A stretch of DNA of 5,369 nucleotides from Candidatus Aerophobota bacterium (GTDB lineage Bacteria > Chlamydiota > Chlamydiia > Chlamydiales > GCA-2402025): positions 5,145 through 10,513 of the forward strand of contig NVUU01000008.1 of NCBI GenBank assembly GCA_002402025.1, read 5' to 3'. The position numbers were made by a program, and so were the translations under genes. The notes under the pieces are model-generated. The model searched no databases. It saw nothing but the letters and a program-made list of their open reading frames with translations, and had not been told where the DNA came from. Positions 1-5,121 of this stretch are shown here, piece by piece. The stretch's first letter is position 1, and the number at the start of each line of letters is the position of its first letter.

Positions 1-1003
1 ACAAATTAAATAGCTTTTGGGACCTTGGAAGTTTTGGAAAAGGGCTCAGTCCCAATGCTCTTGCTTCTTTAGCTGTTTCATACGTTTTTTTTGTTAGCAA
101 ACCTGATCTTATTAGAGTTCGAACTCTCTCCCATGAATCTTTTTTAACAGCTTTTCTTTTTGGCAGCTTGCTTTGCAACGCTAGAAGCTCAAAATGCCTT
201 TTTAAAACGGATCGGATCTCTTTTACCTCTTTATGGAGCAGCTCCAAAAATTTGCAGTAATCTTCAAATCCAGCCTTTTTATCAAATGTTCTGTTTTCAA
301 TAAAAAATCTGACTGCGTTTGAGCAATCATCATAAAGTTGTAACTCTCTTTTTTGATCCTTCGAAGGAGCTGCTATATTAAACTCTTCTTCTTTTTTATC
401 TCTTAAATCCTCTATGTTCGATCTTAGCTCAAGAGAAAAACTTCTTACTTTTGAGGCTTCATTCAAGTATTCGTATTTCTTTTTAGGGCCTACAAGAGGA
501 TCTAACGTCAGATTTTTGTTAAGTATTGGAGGAAATATTCCTTTTCTTCTCCGAGTTACTTCAAAGCTATTCATGTCCCTGATGGGTTTTATTTGAAAAA
601 TCGAATCAGAGTATTCAGGCAAGCCAGATATCCCTTCCCAGTTTGGTAGTATTTCTATCTTCCTAACGTCCCTGGTTCTAAGAGTATATGTTCTATTAAA
701 TTCCAAATTTAAAGGATCTATGCTTTCAGAGGAGTTATCAGAATCAGGTGAATTAGAAGGTTTTGGTGGCTCAATATGATTAAAATATTTATTTGCTAAA
801 ATTTCAATGGCAGATGCCAGCATTCCAATTATTGGGACTGCTTCAATAATCGCTATAACCCTATGGCCCCATCTTACAGCAGCAGATTCTGCCTGACAAG
901 ACGCCTGCCAGTGTCTTTTCGACAGGTCTCCACCCGACAGTGTAAAAAGCCTAAATTTTTGTTCTTTGCATGAAAGAGCATAGCTATTAAGAAAAAGATT
1001 CAT
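1..1003 (-). CDS. Unrecognised protein, N-terminal 334 residues (partial, runs off left edge)
   Basis: An open frame starts at the ATG at 1003 and reads leftward without a stop to base 1, so the C-terminus is outside the window. I recognise no enzyme or named family. The start MNLFLNSYALSCKEQK is not a typical Sec signal. Residues 31-47 (key residues W32, C36, W45, H47) lead into one hydrophobic stretch at about 48-71 containing AVPIIGMLASAIEIL. A Ser/Pro/Asp-rich linker follows at about 76-96. The rest is polar, with charged helix-like segments at about 175-290, including a KKEEE run near 203-207, and a basic stretch at 279-288. From memory, several environmental chlamydiae have hypothetical proteins with a similar N-terminal hydrophobic module (WGHRVIA..E..P.IG..AS); that is recollection, not a search. 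The single short hydrophobic stretch is not the paired hydrophobic domain of classical inclusion-membrane proteins. The start is supported by an upstream -10 box, but no good Shine-Dalgarno is visible. It is separated from acpP by a terminator, so it is its own unit. Confidence 0.8.
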   Translation of the reverse strand, partial: MNLFLNSYALSCKEQKFRLFTLSGGDLSKRHWQASCQAESAAVRWGHRVIAIIEAVPIIGMLASAIEILANKYFNHIEPPKPSNSPDSDNSSESIDPLNLEFNRTYTLRTRDVRKIEILPNWEGISGLPEYSDSIFQIKPIRDMNSFEVTRRRKGIFPPILNKNLTLDPLVGPKKKYEYLNEASKVRSFSLELRSNIEDLRDKKEEEFNIAAPSKDQKRELQLYDDCSNAVRFFIENRTFDKKAGFEDYCKFLELLHKEVKEIRSVLKRHFELLALQSKLPKRKAVKKDSWERVRTLIRSGLLTKKTYETAKEARALGLSPFPKLPRSQKLFNL

Positions 1004-1029
1004 TTACAGATTCTATTTGTTTTGAAATT

Positions 1030-1035
1030 ATTATA
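1030..1035 (-). promoter_or_regulatory. Putative -10 box for the left-end gene
   Basis: On the minus strand this reads TATAAT, a perfect sigma70/sigma66-type -10 hexamer, 26 bp before the ATG at 1003. Transcription would start near 1023 and give a leader of about 20 nt. No convincing -35 hexamer lies at the expected distance. The surrounding 135 bp are very AT-rich and include a 12-bp AT palindrome at 1053-1064, so a chance match is possible. Confidence 0.45.
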
Positions 1036-1138
1036 CATTAAAACAGGTGTAAAATTATATAATTCTAATTGTTTTTATATTGCATTGTAAAAAAACTGAC
1101 ACAGTCATGTTTATTATTTTAATAACGAGAAAATACTG

Positions 1139-1167
1139 AAAAAAAAGAGGATGGTTTCCCATCCTCT
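1139..1167 (-). terminator. Rho-independent terminator of the fab operon
   Basis: Bases 1146-1154 and 1159-1167 form a perfect 9-bp stem (AGAGGATGG pairing with CCATCCTCT) around a 4-base loop. The plus strand has an A-run at 1139-1146, so a minus-strand transcript has the hairpin followed directly by about eight U residues. It lies 33 bp beyond the acpP stop codon. It should end the fabH-fabD-fabG-acpP message and isolate it from the same-strand gene to the left. Confidence 0.93.
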
Positions 1168-1199
1168 GAATCTTTAACAATTTGCTAAAAAGCGCTAGA

Positions 1200-1436
1200 T
1201 TAGCCCTTTTTACCGTCAATGTACTTTACAACGTCTACAACTGTTTTAAGCTTTTCTGCATCTTCTTCTGAGATTTCAAAACCAAATTTTTCTTCAAAAG
1301 TCATGATTAGCTCTGTAAGATCTAGAGAGTCTGCATTCAAATCTTCAACAAATGACTTTTCTAAAGTCACATCAGCAGCATCAACACCTAGTTGCTCAAC
1401 TATGATATCAATAACTTCCTTTTCTACTGTTGCCAT
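1200..1436 (-). CDS. acpP: Acyl carrier protein
   Basis: Small acidic carrier protein of type II fatty-acid synthesis in the cytoplasm. It carries acyl chains as thioesters on a 4'-phosphopantetheine arm. The 78-residue length is typical. The attachment site is Ser37 in the DSL motif of [13 protein letters not shown], followed by the acidic helix II that docks with Fab enzymes and the usual C-terminal helix ([14 protein letters not shown]). The protein has about 21 acidic residues against 8 lysines, as expected. The ATG at 1436 is preceded by AAGGA at a spacing of about 7 nt. It is the last gene of the fab operon. The gap to fabG is 52 bp, against 8-10 bp between the upstream genes, which may leave room for separate control. 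A plus-strand open frame over the same bases is a shadow. Confidence 0.98.
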   Translation of the reverse strand: MATVEKEVIDIIVEQLGVDAADVTLEKSFVEDLNADSLDLTELIMTFEEKFGFEISEEDAEKLKTVVDVVKYIDGKKG

Positions 1437-1472
1437 GGTTTTTCCTTCTTATATGAATTTTTTTGTTTTCAA

Positions 1473-1478
1473 ATTGTA
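1473..1478 (-). promoter_or_regulatory. Weak candidate internal -10 box upstream of acpP
   Basis: In the 52-bp fabG-acpP gap the minus strand reads TACAAT, one base from the -10 consensus, 36 bp before the acpP ATG. No recognisable -35 hexamer is present. A separate acpP promoter would make sense, because acyl carrier protein is usually needed in large excess over the enzymes, but the sequence alone is weak evidence in such AT-rich DNA. Confidence 0.22.
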
Positions 1479-1488
1479 ATTCTAATTT

Positions 1489-2244
1489 TTATGCAAGCAT
1501 ACCACCGTCTACGGTGATCGTCTGACCTGTCATGTAATCACTCATGGAACTTGCTAAGAATAGTGCCGCATTTGCAATATTCTCAGGCTGTCCAAGCTTC
1601 TGCATAGGAACCTTTTTCAAGATTTCTGCCTTTTGAGCATCCGTAAGCTTATCTGTCATGTCCGACTGAATGAACCCAGGGGCTATACAATTCACACAAA
1701 TACCGCGTTTCGCAAGCTCAATAGCAAGAGATCTAGTAAAGCCAACTAGTCCAAACTTCGAAGAAGTATAATTAACTTGTCCAGCACTTCCTGTCAAGCC
1801 TAATACAGAGGTTATGTTGATAATTTTACCAGCTCTTGCTTTCAACATCGGTTTCACAACAGCCTTACAGAGGTTATATGCAGATTTTAAATTAACATTG
1901 ATAACATCATCCCAGTGCTCTTCTGACATTCTCATAAGAAGTGCATCTCTTGTGATCCCTGCGCAGTTAACAAGAATATCGACAGAGCCAAACTCATTAT
2001 AAACATCCTCTATCGCAGTTTGAATCGCACCATGAGAAGATACATCAACAAGCTTATATTCAAATTTTTGATCCTCTGAAATCGCCACTTGTTTCATCTC
2101 TTCAAGGACTTGTTTTGCCCTTTCTTCATTCGTTCCAAAGATAACAACATTTGCCCCGTTTTTCGCATAAGACACAGCAATTGACTTACCGATGCCTCTG
2201 GTACCGCCTGTCACTATCGCGTTCTTGCTCTCAAGTAGTTTCAT
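1489..2244 (-). CDS. fabG: 3-oxoacyl-[acyl-carrier-protein] reductase
   Basis: NADPH-dependent short-chain dehydrogenase/reductase that reduces 3-oxoacyl-ACP to 3-hydroxyacyl-ACP, the first reduction of each elongation cycle. Its 251 residues sit slightly above the usual 244-248. The Rossmann cofactor loop is TGGTRGIG at 12-19. The NNAG motif is present as NCAG at 93-96. The catalytic set is Asn118, Ser146, Tyr159 and Lys163 (YTSSK). PG at 189-190 and the C-terminal TVDGGM are also family hallmarks. Catalytic numbering is shifted by +8 from E. coli FabG, which fits a small extension around residues 53-65. The start is well set: AAAGGAG lies 5 nt before the ATG. It begins 10 bp after the fabD stop, which indicates translational coupling. 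The operon setting next to fabD and acpP separates it from the many other SDR enzymes. Confidence 0.97.
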   Translation of the reverse strand: MKLLESKNAIVTGGTRGIGKSIAVSYAKNGANVVIFGTNEERAKQVLEEMKQVAISEDQKFEYKLVDVSSHGAIQTAIEDVYNEFGSVDILVNCAGITRDALLMRMSEEHWDDVINVNLKSAYNLCKAVVKPMLKARAGKIINITSVLGLTGSAGQVNYTSSKFGLVGFTRSLAIELAKRGICVNCIAPGFIQSDMTDKLTDAQKAEILKKVPMQKLGQPENIANAALFLASSMSDYMTGQTITVDGGMLA

Positions 2245-2249
2245 AGATT

Positions 2250-2256
2250 CTCCTTT
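2250..2256 (-). promoter_or_regulatory. fabG ribosome binding site overlapping the fabD stop codon
   Basis: The minus strand reads AAAGGAG here, the strongest Shine-Dalgarno in the window, with 5 nt to the fabG ATG. Its first two bases belong to the fabD TAA stop at 2255-2257. A ribosome finishing fabD therefore stops on top of the fabG initiation site, the usual layout for coupled translation. Confidence 0.85.
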
Positions 2257-3202
2257 AAGCGTAGCAAACGCCTATCTTCTCTAATATTTTTTCTAAATCT
2301 TCAATTTTTTCAAGATTATAAGAAGGAGCTTTTACACCTATCTTCTTATTCATCCCACAAAGTGATCTTCCAGGTCCCATCTCAATATAAAAAGCCACAT
2401 TCTTCTCATCAATCACTCGGATGGATTTCTCCCATTTTGTCGTAGAGGCTACCTGCTTAATCAAATGATCTTTCATATGAGCCGTATCCTCAACAAAGTC
2501 CCCCGGCACATTCATCGCAATCTGTACACTTGAGCCTTTAAATGCAGTATTCCCAATTTTATTTTTTAGTTTTTCCTGCGCTTCTTTCATAAGTCCACTA
2601 TGGAAAGCCCCAGATACATCCAATGGAAGAATTCTCTTTGCGCCAGCCTCTTTCAAACTTAATGTCGCTTTTTCAAGCTCTTCATGAGATCCAGAGATCA
2701 CTACTTGGCCTGGACAGTTTAGATTTGCAATCCAAAGCATATAACCTTGGCTCTCTATATGTTCTCTTATAGTTTTTTCATCAAAACCAAGTACAACCGA
2801 TAGGCCTCCTGGATTATTTATAGATGCCTCATGCATGTGGTTTGCTCTTGCTTGAACAAGAAGCAGACACTCTTTAAATGATATTTTTCCTGACATGTAA
2901 AGAGCTGTGTACTCTCCAAGACTTAAACCTGCACAAATGCTCGGCTTTATCTCTGGGAATTTCTTTGCAAATGCCGCTGCAATCGCAGAAGATACAACAA
3001 AAATAGCAAGCTGTGAATATTTCGTTTTTGTAAGTTCTTGCTTCGGACCGTCAAAAATTATACTACTCAGGGAGTATCCTAAAATTTCGTCCGCTTTATC
3101 AAATATATCCTTAGCTTCAGCAAATGTATTATAAAAATCCTGGCCCATAGAAACATACTGCGCTCCTTGGCCTGGGAATAGATATACGATTTCCTTACTC
3201 AT
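2255..3202 (-). CDS. fabD: Malonyl-CoA-acyl carrier protein transacylase
   Basis: Transfers malonyl from malonyl-CoA to holo-ACP and so supplies the two-carbon extender for fatty-acid synthesis. The 315-residue length is close to the usual 309 or so. The N-terminal motif FPGQGAQ (9-15) carries the oxyanion-hole Gln12. The nucleophile is Ser94 in GLSLGEY. Arg119 in QARA binds the malonyl carboxylate. The catalytic histidine is His201 in GAFHSGLM. GQVVISG (165-171) and the C-terminal EMGPGRSL (274-281) are also typical of the acyltransferase fold. The ATG at 3202 lies 8 bp after the fabH stop, with AGGA about 7 nt upstream. All catalytic residues are present and I see no frameshift, so the enzyme should be active. 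Confidence 0.97.
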   Translation of the reverse strand: MSKEIVYLFPGQGAQYVSMGQDFYNTFAEAKDIFDKADEILGYSLSSIIFDGPKQELTKTKYSQLAIFVVSSAIAAAFAKKFPEIKPSICAGLSLGEYTALYMSGKISFKECLLLVQARANHMHEASINNPGGLSVVLGFDEKTIREHIESQGYMLWIANLNCPGQVVISGSHEELEKATLSLKEAGAKRILPLDVSGAFHSGLMKEAQEKLKNKIGNTAFKGSSVQIAMNVPGDFVEDTAHMKDHLIKQVASTTKWEKSIRVIDEKNVAFYIEMGPGRSLCGMNKKIGVKAPSYNLEKIEDLEKILEKIGVCYA

Positions 3203-3210
3203 AGAAAGTC

Positions 3211-4218
3211 CTATTTATCGGTTACAGTTAAGACAGAAGCGCCCCATGTAAGACCTGAGCCAAAAGCTACGAGCAATATACGCTTGCCAAGATCAAGCTT
3301 CTTTTCATTCATAAGCTCATGTAGAGCTATCCCACAAGAAGAGGCTGATGTATTTCCATATTTATGTATGGTCACATATACTTTTTCCTTTCCTATCTGG
3401 AAACGCTTAGCAAGTCCTTCAATAATACGCAGGTTTGCCTGGTGAGGGATTAAATAGCTGATATCAGATTCAGTAATTCCAACTTGCCTTAACGACTCTA
3501 GAGAAGCAGCTTCCATTCTTCGAACGGCATGCTTATAGACCTCTCTACCTTCCATCTTTATATAGTGTTCTTTCGCTTCAACAGTCTCTATAGATGCAGG
3601 TTTTCTTGACCCGCCTGCAGGAACTTTAATAATGTCTGAAAGAGATCCATCGGCACCAAGAGCAGCATTACTGATTAAAAGACCTTTACCAGAGCCGCTT
3701 ACAACACATGAAGCTGCTCCATCACCAAAGAGAATGCAAGTAGATCTATCACTATAATCTATAAAACTTGATAACTTATCTGAAGCTATCACTAAAATAT
3801 TTCTGTATAATCCTGACTCGATATAAGCTTTTGCTGTTGCAAGAGCATATATGTAACCACTACATGTGGCTTGCATATCAAATGCTGCCGCATTGGTTGC
3901 CTTGAGATTCTTTTGCACAAGACATGCCGTGCTTGGGAACATATAATCAGGCGTAACTGTAGCAAACAAAATTAAATCGATATCGTCTACTGAAAGGCTT
4001 GCCTCTTTTAGAGCTACTTTTGCCGCTTCCGTCCCCATATAAGAATTTGTCTCATCATCGCTTGCAATTCTTCTTTCTTTCATTCCAGTTCGGGATACGA
4101 TCCATTCATCGTTAGTATCAACGATCTTCTCAAGATCCGCATTTGTAAGAATCTTCTCTGGAAGGTAAGATCCTGTACCTGTAATCCTTGCTTGGACTTT
4201 TTCTGCAGCAGTTGTCAT
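3211..4218 (-). CDS. fabH: Beta-ketoacyl-[acyl-carrier-protein] synthase III
   Basis: Starts fatty-acid chains by condensing an acyl-CoA, usually acetyl-CoA, with malonyl-ACP. It has 335 residues; the family is near 317-335. The N-terminus GTGSYLPEKILTN and the segment DEWIVSRTGMKERRIA (37-52) are family signatures. The triad is Cys119 (QATCSG), His259 (PHQAN) and Asn289 (YGNTSA), with the closing FGSGLTWG loop. Phe94 sits where E. coli FabH has Phe87 in the acyl pocket, which fits a short straight primer but does not prove it. The segment AGGSRKPAS (201-209) resembles the chlamydial FabH proteins I remember. An in-frame stop lies shortly upstream of the ATG at 4218, and a GAGG about 6 nt before it supports this start. 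It is the first gene of the operon. Confidence 0.97.
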   Translation of the reverse strand: MTTAAEKVQARITGTGSYLPEKILTNADLEKIVDTNDEWIVSRTGMKERRIASDDETNSYMGTEAAKVALKEASLSVDDIDLILFATVTPDYMFPSTACLVQKNLKATNAAAFDMQATCSGYIYALATAKAYIESGLYRNILVIASDKLSSFIDYSDRSTCILFGDGAASCVVSGSGKGLLISNAALGADGSLSDIIKVPAGGSRKPASIETVEAKEHYIKMEGREVYKHAVRRMEAASLESLRQVGITESDISYLIPHQANLRIIEGLAKRFQIGKEKVYVTIHKYGNTSASSCGIALHELMNEKKLDLGKRILLVAFGSGLTWGASVLTVTDK

Positions 4219-4233
4219 TGGGCCCTCGCCAAT

Positions 4234-4245
4234 TAAAATTTAAAG
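4234..4245. repeat. 12-bp direct repeat, copy 1 (fabH leader)
   Basis: Reads TAAAATTTAAAG on the plus strand and is identical to 4268-4279. The start-to-start distance is 34 bp, slightly more than three helical turns. This copy lies in the predicted fabH 5' leader, 15 bp upstream of the start codon. It could be a regulator binding site or a chance match in AT-rich DNA. Confidence 0.5.
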
Positions 4246-4267
4246 GACAAGTTTACCTTAAAAAGGA

Positions 4268-4279
4268 TAAAATTTAAAG
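4268..4279. repeat. 12-bp direct repeat, copy 2 (at predicted fabH transcription start)
   Basis: Second exact copy of TAAAATTTAAAG. It covers the expected transcription start of the fabH operon, about 7 bp past the minus-strand -10 box at 4283-4288. Something bound here would block promoter clearance, so the placement suits an operator, but this is inference only. Confidence 0.5.
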
Positions 4280-4282
4280 CAT

Positions 4283-4288
4283 ATTATA
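4283..4288 (-). promoter_or_regulatory. Putative -10 box of the fabH-fabD-fabG-acpP operon
   Basis: The minus strand reads TATAAT, 64 bp before the fabH ATG, so transcription would begin near 4276 with a leader of about 58 nt. At 17-bp spacing the -35 position falls at 4306-4311 (TATTAT), inside the -10 box of the divergent recR promoter. That is a poor -35 by E. coli standards, although chlamydial sigma66 promoters often have weak -35 elements. Confidence 0.55.
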
Positions 4289-4294
4289 GCTTTC

Positions 4295-4317
4295 AAAAGG
4301 TTTCTATAATACCTTTT
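4295..4317. repeat. Inverted repeat AAAAGGT-N9-ACCTTTT bracketing the recR -10 box
   Basis: Perfect 7-bp arms at 4295-4301 and 4311-4317 enclose 9 bp that include the whole recR -10 hexamer. As DNA, the 23-bp dyad has the size of a dimeric repressor site and would cover both the recR -10 and the -35 region of the fabH promoter. As RNA it would mostly lie upstream of the recR start, so a transcript hairpin is less likely. The plain reading is a candidate operator. Confidence 0.5.
4305..4310 (+). promoter_or_regulatory. Putative -10 box of recR
   Basis: A perfect TATAAT on the plus strand, giving a predicted start near 4317 and a leader of about 72 nt before recR. The -35 window at 17-bp spacing is 4282-4287 (TATTAT), which overlaps the fabH -10 box. 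No Shine-Dalgarno is visible before the recR ATG; the bases just upstream are nearly all A and T. Confidence 0.6.
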
Positions 4318-4388
4318 TAACCTTCACTGTTTATCCAGAATGAAGTATAAAAACCATTCCCTAAATCAATAGCAATCAAAATTTTATT

Positions 4389-5000
4389 ATGAAAAAATAC
4401 CCCGAACCTATTCAAAAAATTATTCAGTACTTAAGAAAACTGCCCGGTGTTGGAAATAAGACCGCTGAGCGTTTTGCCTTCCATATCTTAGACTGGGACA
4501 GCCTAAATCAAACAGAGTTTTCAAGTGCTCTTGCCACGATAAAAACAAAGATAACAACATGTGATGAATGTGGTTGCTACAAAGACAAAAACGATTGCAT
4601 TTTTTGCTCAAAAGGTCATGACTTAAGAACACTCTGCATCATCGCTAAAGCTAAAGATGTTTATACTATTGATAACATGAACGCATTTTCAGGTTACTTT
4701 CATGTCATCGGCTCTTTGATTTCTCCACTTGAAGGAAAGATGCCAGAAGACCTGTGCCTCGATTCCCTATCAGATCGAATTGATAAATTACAAATAGAAG
4801 AGATCATCATTGCCCTTGATTCTACTCTCGAAGGCGATACTACTGCCCTTTATTTGCATAAGGTACTCAAAAACAAAAAAATTAAAATCACAAAACTTGC
4901 ACTAGGCATTCCTATCGGATCTACTTTAGAGTACGTAGATGAGGGTACTCTTTCGCAAGCTTTTGCAAGCAGACACACCCTGGTTGAAAAAACTTCCTGA
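4389..5000 (+). CDS. recR: Recombination protein RecR
   Basis: DNA-repair protein that works with RecO (and RecF where present) to load RecA on gapped DNA. Its 203 residues match the usual length of about 200. The domains are in the right order: a helix-hairpin-helix with LPGVGNKTAERFA at 18-30; a four-cysteine zinc finger with C58, C61, C70 and C73; a Toprim domain from about 81 to 175 with FSGYFHVIGSLISPLEG (100-116) and ALDSTLEGDTTALYL (142-156); and the C-terminal GIPIGSTLEYVDEGTL. The residue aligned with the Toprim glutamate of E. coli RecR (VVESPAD) appears to be Ala86. RecR is not a topoisomerase and this position varies in the family, so activity is not in doubt on that basis. The start gives a normal N-terminus but lacks a clear Shine-Dalgarno. 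It diverges from the fab operon and points toward bamA. Confidence 0.97.
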   Translation: MKKYPEPIQKIIQYLRKLPGVGNKTAERFAFHILDWDSLNQTEFSSALATIKTKITTCDECGCYKDKNDCIFCSKGHDLRTLCIIAKAKDVYTIDNMNAFSGYFHVIGSLISPLEGKMPEDLCLDSLSDRIDKLQIEEIIIALDSTLEGDTTALYLHKVLKNKKIKITKLALGIPIGSTLEYVDEGTLSQAFASRHTLVEKTS

Positions 5001-5008
5001 TCTGCTGC

Positions 5009-5038
5009 TTGCTTTTATTACAAAGGGTTTTCTATAAT
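5009..5038 (+). promoter_or_regulatory. Putative promoter of bamA
   Basis: TTGCTT at 5009-5014 and TATAAT at 5033-5038 are separated by 18 bp, the best two-box promoter in the window. Transcription would begin near 5045 and leave a leader of about 77 nt. The upstream part of the -10 region (CAAAGGGTTTTCTATAAT) closely resembles that of recR. No terminator is visible after recR, so read-through from recR is also likely. Confidence 0.6.
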
Positions 5039-5070
5039 TTGGCGTCTTATGTCGAACAGACAGCTTTGAT

Positions 5071-5086
5071 CAAGTGATATCACTTG
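5071..5086. repeat. Perfect 16-bp palindrome in the bamA leader
   Basis: CAAGTGATATCACTTG is fully self-complementary. It lies 35 bp upstream of the bamA start codon, about 26 to 41 bases past the predicted transcription start, and overlaps a second palindrome TTGATCAA at 5066-5073. In DNA it suits a dimeric regulator. In RNA it could form a 6-bp stem with an AUAU loop. No U-run follows on the plus strand, so it is not a terminator. Confidence 0.7.
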
Positions 5087-5121
5087 TAAAATGATAGTGC
5101 GAACATTTAACTCAATGATAC

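Noticed and set aside
93..95. Residue NCAG instead of NNAG in FabG considered as a possible loss of function
   Set aside because: This refers to FabG residues 93-96, not to bases. The Asn-Ser-Tyr-Lys catalytic set is complete, and the second position of NNAG is variable among SDR enzymes.
414..596. Plus-strand open frame of 60 codons inside the left-end gene
   Set aside because: It lies wholly within the longer minus-strand frame at 1-1003, which is open across the full stretch; the short frame has no recognisable protein features.
898..945. Short inverted and direct repeats (AAGAC/GTCTT, repeated CTGTCG) near the start of the left-end gene
   Set aside because: The arms are only 5-6 bp and lie inside coding sequence with no deletion or frame effect; they look incidental.
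1053..1064. Palindrome AATTATATAATT between the left-end gene and the fab terminator
   Set aside because: It is made only of A and T in very AT-rich DNA, where such palindromes are expected by chance, and it has no clear position relative to the -10 box.
1219..1479. Plus-strand open frame of 86 codons antisense to acpP
   Set aside because: It is the complement of a certain acpP gene, rich in Ser/Phe as antisense frames of acidic genes tend to be, and has no supporting ribosome site or family likeness.
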